Assembly: GCF_012843265.1 (NCBI RefSeq)
Contig: NZ_JABAIT010000007.1
Span: 1 to 64,000, forward strand
Direction of reading: 5' to 3'
Length of the DNA: 64,000 nucleotides
Source of the DNA: Bacillus sp. DNRA2
Lineage (GTDB): Bacteria > Bacillota > Bacilli > Bacillales > Cytobacillaceae
A program made the position numbers and the translations under genes. The notes beneath the pieces are model-generated. The model was not told the DNA's origin. It ran no database searches and saw only the letters and a list, made by a program, of their open reading frames with translations. Shown piece by piece: positions 47,304-55,871 of the stretch; position 1 is the first letter of the stretch, and each line of letters starts with the position of its first letter.

Positions 47304-47326
47304 TTTAATAACGAATCGTTATTAAA
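47304..47326. promoter_or_regulatory. Palindromic operator candidate upstream of the LysR gene
   Basis: TTTAATAACG (47304-47313), three bases, and CGTTATTAAA (47317-47326) form a perfect inverted repeat in the divergent intergenic region. It reaches into the ribosome binding site of the regulator gene. It fits a LysR-type binding box or a repressor site. Confidence 0.6.
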
Positions 47327-47339
47327 GGAGTGAGTGAAG

Positions 47340-48215
47340 ATGGAGATTAATTGGTTGAAGACGTTCGCTGTTGCTGCACGTTATGAAAATTTTCGTCAAA
47401 CCGCAGAAGACTTATTTTTAACCCAACCGGCGATCACAAAGCATATTCGCCGTTTAGAAGAGCATCTCAATACAGAGTTGTTTTATCGTCATGGCAAGTC
47501 GGTAACATTGACGCCAGCAGGGCATCGGTTTCTCCCATATGCCCAAGCAATTATAGCTAAGTATGATGAAAGCTTTGCTGATTTTGCGGCTTGGAAACAG
47601 GGGTACAATCGCAAGTTAATCATAACGTCTGCCCCGCAAATTGCTTCGTCGATATTACCGCCGCTGCTGCGGAATTTTATTGCGGAAAATCGTGATATTG
47701 AAGTGATGATTAACATTCAGCAATCGTATGATATTGGTCAAGAAATTAGTGCAGGTAGAGCTGATATTGGTCTATCGCGGCTTGAACCTTTACAGAAAAA
47801 TATCCATTCCGAGATGATCCATGAGGAATCGGTTATTCTTGTTGGCCCAACTAAAAACGAAAACGAAGAGGTTCTAAGCGAAAAAACTGCCCTTACGCGC
47901 TATCGTTTAATTACCCACAACCACCCTGACTATTGGGATGAATTGTTGGGAGAGATTTTGCGAGTATATCCCATGATTCGAACGATGGCGGTTAAAGGAG
48001 TGGATATTTCGAAGAAGTTCATTGAAGCAGGATTGGGCGTTTCGTTTTTGCCTCTCACCGTGGTCGAGGAGGAGATCCTGCGTGGTAAACTTGTTGAAAT
48101 TCCTTATACAAGTATTTCCACACCGAAGTCCAGTACTTATGTTGTGACAAAGGTCCAAACAGAAGAAACGAAGGCGTTTATTAGTTTTTTGAAGGAAGTA
48201 ATGCCGAAGCTGTAG
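47340..48215 (+). CDS. LysR-family transcriptional regulator
   Basis: The 291-aa regulator has an N-terminal winged helix (about residues 1-60, LKTFAVAARYENFRQTAEDLFLTQPAITKHIRRLEEHL split) and a periplasmic-binding-like effector domain. VGVSFLPL-type GLGVSFLPLTVVEEE lies near residue 235. It is closest in feel to the CitR/YwbI/CysL group, but the effector is not evident. ATG 47340 follows AAAGGAG at nine bases. It is divergent from the methyltransferase gene, and a perfect palindrome lies just before it. Confidence 0.9.
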   Translation: MEINWLKTFAVAARYENFRQTAEDLFLTQPAITKHIRRLEEHLNTELFYRHGKSVTLTPAGHRFLPYAQAIIAKYDESFADFAAWKQGYNRKLIITSAPQIASSILPPLLRNFIAENRDIEVMINIQQSYDIGQEISAGRADIGLSRLEPLQKNIHSEMIHEESVILVGPTKNENEEVLSEKTALTRYRLITHNHPDYWDELLGEILRVYPMIRTMAVKGVDISKKFIEAGLGVSFLPLTVVEEEILRGKLVEIPYTSISTPKSSTYVVTKVQTEETKAFISFLKEVMPKL

Positions 48216-48233
48216 AGAAAACAAATAAAGGCC

Positions 48234-48329
48234 TTAGTGCCCTCAAATTTGGAACACAAACCAAAAAGGTGCACTAAAGAGGAGCTTAGTGCCCTTAATT
48301 TCGAAACCCAAAACGAAAAAGGGCACTAA
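48234..48329 (+). repeat. Two tandem 52-bp hairpin repeats downstream of the LysR gene
   Basis: Each unit begins TTAGTGCCCT and ends with a near-complement (GGTGCACTAA at 48268-48277 or AGGGCACTAA at 48320-48329), with an A-rich middle. The period is 52 bp (48234 and 48286). Each unit can fold as a hairpin, but no T tract follows, so a standard terminator is unlikely. The block lies 18 bases after the LysR stop, between convergent genes. Confidence 0.8.
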
Positions 48330-48378
48330 CAAGGAACTTGTTAGATAGGCTCCTCTGTCAGTGTCCATTTATCAACTA

Positions 48379-49395
48379 CTACCATCCACGCTCATATTGC
48401 TTCGGAGCATCGATTTTGTCACCAAGCGCTTTAGCTGCTGTTCTTGGCCAATATGGGTCACGTAGCAATTCTCGACCAAGGAGAATCAAATCAGCGCGTT
48501 CGTTTTGGAGAATTTCTTCAGCGTGTAACGGCTCAGTAATTAAACCAACAGCCCCTGTTGCGATACTCGCTCCGTGTTTGATTTTTTCCGCAAAAGGTAC
48601 TTGATAGCCGGGGTAGCTAGCGACGCCCTTCGGAATTAAGCCTCCAGAGCTAACATCAATCAAGTCAACACCCTGTTCCTTCATCCAAGCTCCCATTGTA
48701 ACGAAATCAGTTGGATTCAAGCCAGCTTCATCGTAATCATTTGCCGAAACGCGCACCAGAATCGGTCCATTCCAAACGGGTTTCACAGTTTCAATTACTT
48801 CACGCAGCAAACGATAGCGATTTTCCAAAGAGCCTCCGTATTCATCACTGCGATGATTGGTAAGTGGCGATAAAAATTCATGTAGTAAATATCCGTGAGC
48901 AGCGTGAATTTCAATCACATCAAAGCCTGAGCGACTTGCCCGTTCTGCCCCTTGTTTAAATGCATCGATTGTCGCTGTAATATCTGCCTTTGACATTTCC
49001 TTTGGTGCTTTTGAATTTGCATCGAACGGAAGCGGTGATGGAGCAATGATTTCTCCCGATACGGTTGCTTTTCTTCCAGCGTGGGCTAATTGAATCCCAA
49101 TTTTTGTACCATATCCTTTAACAAGCTTTGTCAGTTTGGAAAAACCATCAACATGCCCGTCATCCCATATGCCTAAATCGCGATGTGAAATGCGGCCTTG
49201 CGCTGTGACTGCTGTTGCTTCGATTATGATTAATCCAACCTGACCGACTGCTCTTGACGTATAGTGCATCAAGTGAAAATCGTTCAGTGTACCGTCTTCT
49301 TGCTCGGAGCTATACATGCACATCGGTGCCATGACAATTCGATTTTTTAACGTCAATTCCTTTAGCGTAAATGGCGAAAATAATTTTGAAGTCAA
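48379..49395 (-). CDS. namA: NADPH dehydrogenase NamA (Old Yellow Enzyme, YqjM)
   Basis: FMN-dependent ene-reductase, 338 aa, acting on activated C=C bonds of enones and nitro compounds. The OYE-barrel signatures are [24 protein letters not shown] in pieces (with the redox-modulating Cys of the YqjM class), [28 protein letters not shown] split near 164-182, and [15 protein letters not shown]. The start is TTG at 49395, nine bases after AAGGAGGC. Length is exactly typical for YqjM. Confidence 0.96.
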   Translation of the reverse strand: MTSKLFSPFTLKELTLKNRIVMAPMCMYSSEQEDGTLNDFHLMHYTSRAVGQVGLIIIEATAVTAQGRISHRDLGIWDDGHVDGFSKLTKLVKGYGTKIGIQLAHAGRKATVSGEIIAPSPLPFDANSKAPKEMSKADITATIDAFKQGAERASRSGFDVIEIHAAHGYLLHEFLSPLTNHRSDEYGGSLENRYRLLREVIETVKPVWNGPILVRVSANDYDEAGLNPTDFVTMGAWMKEQGVDLIDVSSGGLIPKGVASYPGYQVPFAEKIKHGASIATGAVGLITEPLHAEEILQNERADLILLGRELLRDPYWPRTAAKALGDKIDAPKQYERGW

Positions 49396-49524
49396 AAGAA
49401 AAAAGCCTCCTTATATTTCGTGAGTCTAAAATACATCACTAGTATAGCAGAGGCTTTTTTCAATTGAAAATTTATCCAATTCGTTTGATAGATTTGTAAT
49501 CATTTTGACATAAATACTTGTGAA

Positions 49525-50361
49525 CTATTTTACCGGATACAATTCGTCGCTTAAGGCAATTCCAAGTCGCTTCGATTGGGCAGTTGCTTCTTTGATGCAG
49601 TTGATAAAAGCATTTTGCACGTCATAGGAGGCAAGTACGCGTAAGCCCGCTTCCGTTGTTCCACCTGGGCTTGTCACTTCTTTACGTAATTGTTGCGCTG
49701 GCTTAGAAGATGTTGCGACCATCTCGGCTGCACCAAGCAAGGTTTGCACAATCAGATTTTTGGCAATTTCCTTTTCAAGCCCGATTTCTTCGGCACCTTT
49801 TTCCATTGCTTCAATTAGGTAATATATATAAGCAGGACCGCTTCCGGAAAGGCCTGTAATCGCATCGATTTTGCTTTCTTCAACGAAAGCGGTCAATCCG
49901 ACGGTTTCAAAAATGGTTTGAACGATATCTTTTTGACGAGCTGTAACGTGAGTATTAATTGCAAGCCCTGTTGCTGATTTGCCAACCGTTGCTGATGTAT
50001 TTGGCATGGCTCTGACAACCGGCAGTTTCTTTTCAGCCAATAGTTCAATATTATCGATTGATACTCCAGCAAGGACGCTGATAAGCATCGTGTTCTCAGT
50101 TAAATAGCTTTTTATTTGAGAAATGCCAGTTGCAGCTTCCTTTGGCTTCATGGCTAAAATGACCGCATCAGCTCCATCAAGCAACTCTTTATAATCATAG
50201 CTTCCGTTTATGCCGTATTTTTCGTGTAAATTGTCGAGTTTTTCTTGATTGCTTCGGTTCGTTACCCAAATCTGTTCGCCTTTGAGCAGTTTGCTTTCAA
50301 CGATTCCGGAAATCATCGCTTCGGCCATTGAACCGGCCCCAATAAATGCTAGTTTTTTCAT
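49525..50361 (-). CDS. proI: Pyrroline-5-carboxylate reductase
   Basis: Last enzyme of proline synthesis, NADPH-dependent. The 278-aa protein has the Rossmann motif FIGAGSMAEAMISGI (about residues 5-19), VILAMKPKEA, and the signature TGLSGSGPAYIYYLIEA with LRKEVTSPGGTTEAGL. ATG 50361 (MKKLAFIGAG) matches the family start; upstream in-frame codons give a non-conserved extension. ProI is the B. subtilis paralogue at this locus. Confidence 0.95.
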   Translation of the reverse strand: MKKLAFIGAGSMAEAMISGIVESKLLKGEQIWVTNRSNQEKLDNLHEKYGINGSYDYKELLDGADAVILAMKPKEAATGISQIKSYLTENTMLISVLAGVSIDNIELLAEKKLPVVRAMPNTSATVGKSATGLAINTHVTARQKDIVQTIFETVGLTAFVEESKIDAITGLSGSGPAYIYYLIEAMEKGAEEIGLEKEIAKNLIVQTLLGAAEMVATSSKPAQQLRKEVTSPGGTTEAGLRVLASYDVQNAFINCIKEATAQSKRLGIALSDELYPVK

Positions 50362-50605
50362 AACTTCTTTGTACCCCTTCATGTTCAATAATTTTTCCGA
50401 TATTGAATTAAGTATATTGTAAAAAGCTTCAATGAAGTAACAATGCAAGAAAAACAGCTTATCTGTCAATAGGGAAGCTACGGAAATCTTAATTTTTTTA
50501 TTGATTGTTAGAAAATAACAACAATTCTGTCAGTTTTACGATATAATTATGGTTAATTTTAATAAAATCGAGCCTGAGTTTCGAACACTCACGAGTCTAC
50601 TTATA

Positions 50606-50794
50606 AGGCTGTGTTAAATGTGTGTCTGTTGATTTCCGTTACGGGCGCTTCGCTTTCCGCGGGGCGGGCGGTGAGCCTCCTCGGCGCTATAGCGCCTGTG
50701 GGGTCTCACCTGTCCCGCTGCTCCCGCAGGAGTCTTCGCGCCCTCCACTCCAATCAACTTTACCAATTAACAAGCTTCTACTTTAACACAGCCT
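50606..50794. repeat. Outer 13-bp inverted repeat enclosing repeat copy 3
   Basis: AGGCTGTGTTAAA at 50606-50618 is perfectly inverted at 50782-50794 (TTTAACACAGCCT), enclosing the 130-bp repeat. The whole can fold as one 189-base unit. Within 50362-50823 I otherwise see only AT-rich promoter-like sequence (TATAAT at 50542-50547) and no gene. Confidence 0.8.
50628..50758 (-). repeat. 130-bp structured intergenic repeat, copy 3 (reverse strand)
   Basis: Read on the minus strand it starts GTTGATTGGAGTGGAGGGCG and ends ACGGAAATCAAC. It contains ACTCCTGCGGGAGCAGCGGG, GGTGAGACCCCACAGG, the palindromic GGCGCTATAGCGCC, GAGGAGGCTCACC and AAAGCGAAGCGCCCG. It is closest to copy 2 in the left half and to copy 1 in the right half. 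Confidence 0.85.
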
Positions 50795-50823
50795 AGTAAA
50801 AAAATAATCAAGGAGTTGGTAGC

Positions 50824-51786
50824 ATGACTGAATGGAAGAACGGGATTGCGAAAATCACTCTGCCGACCCCTTTTCCCGTCGGCGATGTGAATGTTTTCTT
50901 AATTAAGGCAGAGCGGTTAACGCTTGTTGATGCCGGGACAAATAATGATGAATCTTGGGCTGCTTTTGTTAAGCAACTCAATGATTTACATTTAACCCCA
51001 AATGATATCGAGCAAGTAATCATTACTCATCATCATCCTGATCACGTTGGCCTACTTGCTTATTTTCCAGAAAGTGTTGAAGTTTATGGTCATCATCTGA
51101 ACCAGCCGTGGTTAACGGCAACAGAAACGTTTATTGAAGATAATGAAATGTTTTTTGAGCGGACATTAGCAGAATTCGGTGTTTCCACTGAGTTTCTCGC
51201 GTTAAAGCATGAATTCCGCAGAACAACGAAATATTTCTGTAATCGGGTGTTAACAGGACATCTTGCCGAAGGAGACACAGCGCCTGGTTTAAATGGCTGG
51301 AAGATTCTTGAAACACCTGGGCACGCCTCCAGTCATATTGGCCTGTTGCGCGAAAGTGATGGACTATTTGTCGGCGGAGACTTACTGCTCCCACATATTT
51401 CGCCAAATCCGATTCTCGAGCCACCATTATCTCGTGAACTTGACCGGCCAAAGCCGCAGTTGGAACTAAACGCTTCTTTGAAAAAATTAACCCAATATCC
51501 AATCCAAACGGTGTTGCCAGGCCATGGGGATGAGATTAATGATGTCGTACCGTTAATTGAAAAACGGCTTAGTCGTCAGCATGAGCGCGCCATGCTCGTG
51601 AAAAAATGGCTTCAGGCCGAGGATCTGACCGTATTTGAAGTTTGCCAGCGCTTGTTTCCGCATATTTATGAGCGTGAGTTGATTTTAACCTTGTCAGAAA
51701 CGGCCGCCCAAATCGACTATTTGCTTTCATTGCAGGAAATTACTATGATAAATAAGGAGTTTCCTTATCGATATAGAGCAAATTGA
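50824..51786 (+). CDS. yqjP: Metallo-beta-lactamase fold hydrolase (YqjP)
   Basis: The 320-aa MBL-fold protein has the zinc motif THHHPDHVGLLAYF (about residues 63-76), the ligand segments ETPGHASSHIGLL (about 162-174) and GGDLLLPHISPNP, and VLPGHGDEI. The C-terminal third is helical, as in glyoxalase II-like/YqjP enzymes. The substrate is unknown. The ATG follows AAGGAGTTGGT. It is 10 bases before yqjQ, so the two form an operon, as in B. subtilis. Confidence 0.92.
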   Translation: MTEWKNGIAKITLPTPFPVGDVNVFLIKAERLTLVDAGTNNDESWAAFVKQLNDLHLTPNDIEQVIITHHHPDHVGLLAYFPESVEVYGHHLNQPWLTATETFIEDNEMFFERTLAEFGVSTEFLALKHEFRRTTKYFCNRVLTGHLAEGDTAPGLNGWKILETPGHASSHIGLLRESDGLFVGGDLLLPHISPNPILEPPLSRELDRPKPQLELNASLKKLTQYPIQTVLPGHGDEINDVVPLIEKRLSRQHERAMLVKKWLQAEDLTVFEVCQRLFPHIYERELILTLSETAAQIDYLLSLQEITMINKEFPYRYRAN

Positions 51787-51796
51787 GGTGTCATAA

Positions 51797-52594
51797 ATGG
51801 CAAATGACCGTCTTGTTGGAAAAAATGTCTTAATTACCGGAGCATCAGGTGGGATTGGTGCGGAAATGGCGTATTTGTGTGCTGAATCTGGCGCACGTCT
51901 TATTCTGATGGCGAGAAGTTTAGATAAACTTGAGCAGCTGAAGCAAAATTTGGAATCACGGTTCGGTGTAGAAGTCCTTATTTACCGGCTTGATGTATCT
52001 GATACAATTGCCATTGAGACTGTCTTTTTAGAGGTACTTGAGCGGCTTGGACACATTGATGTACTTGTTAATAATGCAGGTTATGGCATTTTCCGTCCAG
52101 CGCATGAATCAACCATTGCTGATACCAAGGGGATGTTTGATGTTAATGTTGTCGGCTTAATTGCAGCAACGGGCATGGTGCTTCCGAAAATGCGTGAACG
52201 CCGTTTTGGGCACATCATAAATGTTGCCTCACAAGCTGGGAAGATGGCGACGCCGAAATCGAGCGTATATTCGGCAACGAAGCATGCAGTTCTTGGCTAT
52301 TCGAATAGTTTGCGGATGGAGTTAGCTGACTTTGGTGTATATGTGACAACTGTCAATCCTGGCCCCATTGCTACAAACTTTTTTAACATTGCTGATGAAC
52401 AAGGCACTTATTTGCAAAATATCAAGCGCTGGGTGCTGAAGCCGGAATACGTTGCGGAGCAGGTCGTCCGGCGCATGCTCACCAAAACGCGTGAAATTAA
52501 TTTGCCGCGCTGGATGAACGCTGCGAGCATTTTTTATACTCTGTTTCCTCGAGTTGTCGAGCGTGTTGGTAAGCGCGCGTTTAATCAAAAGTAA
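51797..52594 (+). CDS. yqjQ: Short-chain dehydrogenase/reductase (YqjQ)
   Basis: Classical SDR, 265 aa. The coenzyme motif TGASGGIGAEMAYL lies near residues 14-27, NNAGYGIF near 92-99, and the catalytic Ser and YSATK (about 158-162) with the lysine follow; PGPIATNF lies after it. RSLDKLE after strand two suggests NADP preference. The substrate is unknown. It starts with TTGAGGTG in the end of yqjP and is followed by a strong terminator. Confidence 0.92.
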   Translation: MANDRLVGKNVLITGASGGIGAEMAYLCAESGARLILMARSLDKLEQLKQNLESRFGVEVLIYRLDVSDTIAIETVFLEVLERLGHIDVLVNNAGYGIFRPAHESTIADTKGMFDVNVVGLIAATGMVLPKMRERRFGHIINVASQAGKMATPKSSVYSATKHAVLGYSNSLRMELADFGVYVTTVNPGPIATNFFNIADEQGTYLQNIKRWVLKPEYVAEQVVRRMLTKTREINLPRWMNAASIFYTLFPRVVERVGKRAFNQK

Positions 52595-52602
52595 ATCGTT
52601 GT

Positions 52603-52637
52603 AATGCTTGATCCACATTTGGGTCAAGCATTTTTAT
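52603..52637 (+). terminator. Terminator of yqjP-yqjQ
   Basis: A 12-bp stem with one wobble (52603-52614 with 52621-52632) is followed by TTTATTTT. Confidence 0.9.
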
Positions 52638-52699
52638 TTTAGACTTTGTAACTTTGTCCTCAAGTTTTTCGACTAGTATGATAGAGGTGGTTGATAAAT

Positions 52700-53227
52700 A
52701 TGGGGAACAGTAGGCTATTGGCAGGAATGATGTTTGTCTTATTTATTCCGTTAGTTTTTTCAGGGTGCAACGGTGTTGGGCACTCTAATTTAAGCAAAGG
52801 TGAGGCAGGTTATATTACTCATATTAGTGAGAACTCGATTCTAGTGAATGATATTGTTTTTTCGGCTAAAAACGATGTTGAAGTTGTTTCAGCGAAAGGT
52901 AAGAAACGGAGTTTTGCAGACCTTGAGATTGGCATGAAGGTTGAACCATGGTTTGACGGAACCGTTCGTGAATCCTTTCCGGCTCAGGCAGATGTGAATA
53001 GAATTGTTGTTTTGAGCGAAAAGGGTCAAGAGAGAATCCAAAAAGCGGTGCAGTCTATCGTCGAATACGCTACTGCTCATTTTGGGAACACAGTCGTTTT
53101 TCAGGAAACCATCGTTAATGATACGTATTTTCAAGCAAAGATTGCAGGTGTAACAATCGAACATCCAAATTCGGTTACGGTTCGCTACGATTTTGCCACA
53201 AAACAAGTTGAGGAACAGGTTGAGTAA
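52700..53227 (+). CDS. Predicted lipoprotein of unknown function
   Basis: The 175-aa product has a lipoprotein signal peptide with lipobox LVFSGC, giving a lipidated Cys near residue 23. A small extracytoplasmic domain begins GYITHISENSILVNDIVFSA; this looks like the beta-barrel of DUF3221-type lipoproteins. A C-terminal half (about 110-175) follows with an alpha-beta pattern. ATG 52700 follows GAGGTGG at nine bases. The protein should sit on the outer face of the membrane. I do not recognise a specific function. Confidence 0.8.
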   Translation: MGNSRLLAGMMFVLFIPLVFSGCNGVGHSNLSKGEAGYITHISENSILVNDIVFSAKNDVEVVSAKGKKRSFADLEIGMKVEPWFDGTVRESFPAQADVNRIVVLSEKGQERIQKAVQSIVEYATAHFGNTVVFQETIVNDTYFQAKIAGVTIEHPNSVTVRYDFATKQVEEQVE

Positions 53228-53247
53228 TTAGCTATATATGTTTGGCT

Positions 53248-53283
53248 GCCAGCAGTTTTAATGTGGAACTGCTGGCGTTTTTT
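53248..53283 (+). terminator. Lipoprotein gene terminator
   Basis: A perfect 10-bp stem GCCAGCAGTT/AACTGCTGGC (53248-53257 with 53267-53276) is followed by GTTTTTT. Confidence 0.92.
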
Positions 53284-53497
53284 ATGGATGGATGGGCAAA
53301 CATCATGCAAGTGTGTGTCAAAATGGTGAAATTTATCGAAAAAACAGCTCTTTTTCCTCTAGATGAGCTGTCTTTGAAATGTTTTGCCCTAATTTTTAAC
53401 CTATTTTTAGTTATTTTTTAATTTTCACCCCAAATCGAGGTTTTTAAATGATTGAAATTTACCTATTTTGTTTTTTGCTTTGCTTTTTCGAAAGATA

Positions 53498-53651
53498 TGC
53501 TCGACTTTCGCGATTTTATGCTCGACTTTCACGATTTTATGCTCGACCCCAAAATTTCAATGCTCGACTTCTAGCTGATATGTGCAACATGATTCCCGTT
53601 TGCCCAACTTTCAAAGGATTTGCTTAACTTTCCATATTTATGCTCGACCCG
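53498..53651 (+). repeat. 20-21 bp phased repeat array with TGCTCGAC heads
   Basis: TGCTCGAC heads occur at 53498, 53519, 53540, 53561 and 53641. Degenerate heads (TGTGCAAC, TGCCCAAC, TGCTTAAC) fill 53581, 53601 and 53621. All are spaced 20-21 bp. Tails begin ACTTTC or ACCCC and are partly shared (CGATTTTA). It lies in the 507-base gap between the lipoprotein gene and the SOS polymerase gene. The earlier part of that gap (53284-53497) is AT-rich with no gene seen. Confidence 0.88.
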
Positions 53652-53710
53652 ACATCCCCTTTCGCACATGTCATCTTGCTAAATATCCTCCAAAAAACCC
53701 CTATTGAAAT

Positions 53711-53763
53711 CGAACGTATATTCGCTTATGATTAAGAATATAATAAAAAGGAACTTATGTTCG
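53711..53763 (+). promoter_or_regulatory. Two LexA (SOS) boxes and -10 element upstream of the Y-family polymerase
   Basis: CGAACGTATATTCG (53711-53724) and GGAACTTATGTTCG (53750-53763) each match the Bacillus LexA/DinR box CGAACN4GTTCG with one mismatch. They flank TATAAT (53739-53744). This predicts DNA-damage induction of the polymerase-yqjX operon, as known for yqjW in B. subtilis. Confidence 0.85.
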
Positions 53764-53790
53764 TATATTTAAGATAAAGAAGGGATTCTG

Positions 53791-55053
53791 ATGGTGGATT
53801 ATAGCTTGATGCCTAACCAGCAAGTGCTATGTGTCGACATGAAGAGCTTCTATGCTAGCTGCTCTGCCGTCATGATGGGGCTCGATCCGCTTGAATGCTA
53901 TTTGGCTGTGGTCGGCAATCAGGATCGTCAAGGTAGCGTTGTCCTGGCTGCCTCGCCCCGTTTAAAAAAAGAATTCGGGATTAAAACGGGCTCGCGTATG
54001 TTCGAGATTCCAAAAGATCCGCGCATTCATATCGTCGAGCCGAAGATGGCCACCTACTTAAGAATTTCTACTGAAATTACGCGTTTGTTTCATCGCTATG
54101 TACCGAAAGAGGCGATTCATGTTTATAGCGTCGACGAAAGCTTTATTAAGGTGGATGGAGCCACGAATATTTGGGGCGATGTACGAACCATTGCTGAAAA
54201 AATTAAAAGTGATATGGTAAGGGAATTTCAGCTGACCTGTACAATCGGAATTGGTCCGAACATGCTTATGTCAAAGCTATGCTTGGACTTAGACGCCAAA
54301 AAAAACGGAATCGCTGAGTGGACCTATGAGGATGTGCCAACAAAACTATGGAAGGTTTCACCACTTCGAGAGATGTGGGGGATTGGCCGCCAGGTTGAAA
54401 AAACGTTAAACAGCATGGGAATTTTCTCGGTTGGGCAACTGGCTCGTTACGATTTGGAGAAGCTTGAGAAAAAATTCGGCATCATGGGCAATCAGCTTTA
54501 TTACCATGCCTGGGGTGTTGACTTCTCCGAGATGGGTGGCGCCCCAATTATCGAAGGGCAAATTAGCTTCGGTAAAAGTCAAATCCTGATGCGCGACTAT
54601 AAAGAAGAGCACGAAATTAAGAGTGTCATTCTTGAAATGTGTGAGGAGGTGGCCCGCCGCGCCCGCAATCGTCGCAAAGCCGGGCGGACGGTCAACCTCT
54701 CGATTACTTATAGCAAGGATGAATTTGGCGGTGGCTTCCATCGTTCACGGACGATCGCTGAGCCCACCAATATTACGATGGAGCTGTATCGGGTATGCTT
54801 GGAACTTTTTGATGAGAACTATCAAGGGAAAACCGTCAGACAGATTGCCATTTCGCTAGGTAATATTGTTGACGATCAGCAGATGCAATTAAGCTTATTT
54901 GAATTGAATCGTTGGAAAAAGCATGAGCTTGGCTACACCGTTGACCGAATTCGCAAACGGTTCGGCTCGGGAGCTTTATTGCGTGCGGTTTCGTATACAG
55001 AAGCGGGAACCACGAGACATCGCGCCAAGCTTGTCGGTGGTCACAAACGCTAG
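53791..55053 (+). CDS. yqjW: SOS-induced Y-family DNA polymerase (PolY2/YqjW, UvrX-like)
   Basis: Error-prone translesion polymerase, 420 aa. Catalytic motifs are LCVDMKSFYASCSAV (about residues 13-27) and YSVDESFIKVDG (about 111-122). The helix-hairpin-helix MWGIGRQVEKTLNSMG and a C-terminal little finger follow. QMQLSLFELNRW near residue 371 is a beta-clamp-binding QLSLF peptide. Two LexA boxes upstream and a YolD-like gene 18 bases downstream match the B. subtilis yqjW-yqjX pair. The ribosome binding site is GAAGGGA. Confidence 0.95.
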   Translation: MVDYSLMPNQQVLCVDMKSFYASCSAVMMGLDPLECYLAVVGNQDRQGSVVLAASPRLKKEFGIKTGSRMFEIPKDPRIHIVEPKMATYLRISTEITRLFHRYVPKEAIHVYSVDESFIKVDGATNIWGDVRTIAEKIKSDMVREFQLTCTIGIGPNMLMSKLCLDLDAKKNGIAEWTYEDVPTKLWKVSPLREMWGIGRQVEKTLNSMGIFSVGQLARYDLEKLEKKFGIMGNQLYYHAWGVDFSEMGGAPIIEGQISFGKSQILMRDYKEEHEIKSVILEMCEEVARRARNRRKAGRTVNLSITYSKDEFGGGFHRSRTIAEPTNITMELYRVCLELFDENYQGKTVRQIAISLGNIVDDQQMQLSLFELNRWKKHELGYTVDRIRKRFGSGALLRAVSYTEAGTTRHRAKLVGGHKR

Positions 55054-55071
55054 GGAGGTAGGAATGAAGAG

Positions 55072-55404
55072 ATGATTCGTGATCGTGGTCGAATAAAATG
55101 GACATCGATGATGCTTCCCGAGCATGTAAAAATGCTGCGGGACTGGGTCAAAGAAGATTCGTATGAGTATAGAAAGCAACTAGATGAGCAGCAGCTTGAG
55201 CGAATGAATGAAACAATTTCTCAAGCAATGGAATTTGACCAATTGGTAACGATTACTCATTACCATCATCACCAGTATGAGCTGGTCATCGGCAATATTC
55301 ATTATTGGGATGGATTAGAGCAGAAGCTGCGCGTCGTTGATAAGTTTGAGGAAGTCCATCACATCAAACTAAACGATATTTATGATGTGCGAATAGCGGA
55401 TTAG
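55072..55404 (+). CDS. yqjX: YolD-like protein (YqjX)
   Basis: The 110-aa YolD-family protein begins MIRDRGRIKWTSMMLPEHVKM, the family hallmark, and has a beta-rich second half (LVTITHYHHHQYELVIGNI). YolD proteins are encoded with UvrX/YqjW polymerases and are thought to play an UmuD-like accessory role. It starts 18 bases after the polymerase gene, so it should share SOS control. A terminator follows. Confidence 0.92.
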   Translation: MIRDRGRIKWTSMMLPEHVKMLRDWVKEDSYEYRKQLDEQQLERMNETISQAMEFDQLVTITHYHHHQYELVIGNIHYWDGLEQKLRVVDKFEEVHHIKLNDIYDVRIAD

Positions 55405-55406
55405 AG

Positions 55407-55440
55407 TTCACAGTCACATACCAAACTGTGAATTTTTTTT
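55407..55440 (+). terminator. Terminator of yqjW-yqjX
   Basis: TTCACAGT pairs with ACTGTGAA (55407-55414 with 55425-55432), followed by eight T residues. Confidence 0.9.
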
Positions 55441-55533
55441 ATTTTTAGAATATTATTTCCAAGGTAATAAAACAGAAACAGTGAATGGATTATGCTAAAA
55501 TGATAGGCGTAAAGTGCAAAGGGGGAAAAGGTT

Positions 55534-55863
55534 ATGCAAATGAACATCACGGAATCGGCAGAGCAGAAGCTAGTTGAAAGATTAGCGGGAAAAAGTGGTT
55601 TTCTAAAACTGATATATGATATAGAAGGTTGCGGTTGTGGAGTGAACGGCGTACCGGTACTATGGTTAGTTAAGGAGTTAAGCGGTGATGAGGCAGAAAT
55701 AGTGGCGGTGAATCAACGCTCGATTTATATGGAAAAGGACCAACAGGTGTTTTTTGCGGAAAAAATGACGCTCGATTTTTCCGAGAAAGCAAACTGCTTT
55801 CAGCTGAAAAGTCCAGGTGAATATTTAAATCCACGTCTCAGCTTAGTCGATACAACAAAATAA
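55534..55863 (+). CDS. yqkB: HesB-like iron-sulfur biosynthesis family protein (YqkB)
   Basis: The 109-aa protein starts MQMNITESAEQKL as in the A-type/HesB-like fold. It keeps DIEGCGCGVNGVP (about residues 30-42) with a Cys-x-Cys pair, but lacks the C-terminal CxC pair of true IscA proteins. A scaffold or carrier role in iron-sulfur assembly is only a family inference. The start follows AAAGGGGGAAAAGG. Same neighbourhood as in B. subtilis (yqkB next to yqkD). Confidence 0.88.
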   Translation: MQMNITESAEQKLVERLAGKSGFLKLIYDIEGCGCGVNGVPVLWLVKELSGDEAEIVAVNQRSIYMEKDQQVFFAEKMTLDFSEKANCFQLKSPGEYLNPRLSLVDTTK

Positions 55864-55871
55864 GCACGAAA

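Noticed and set aside
53461-53660. TGCTCGAC array as a CRISPR locus
   Set aside because: The period is only 20-21 bp with 8-10 base heads and related tails. CRISPR needs repeats of about 23-47 bp, unique spacers of about 30 bp and normally nearby cas genes, and none are present.
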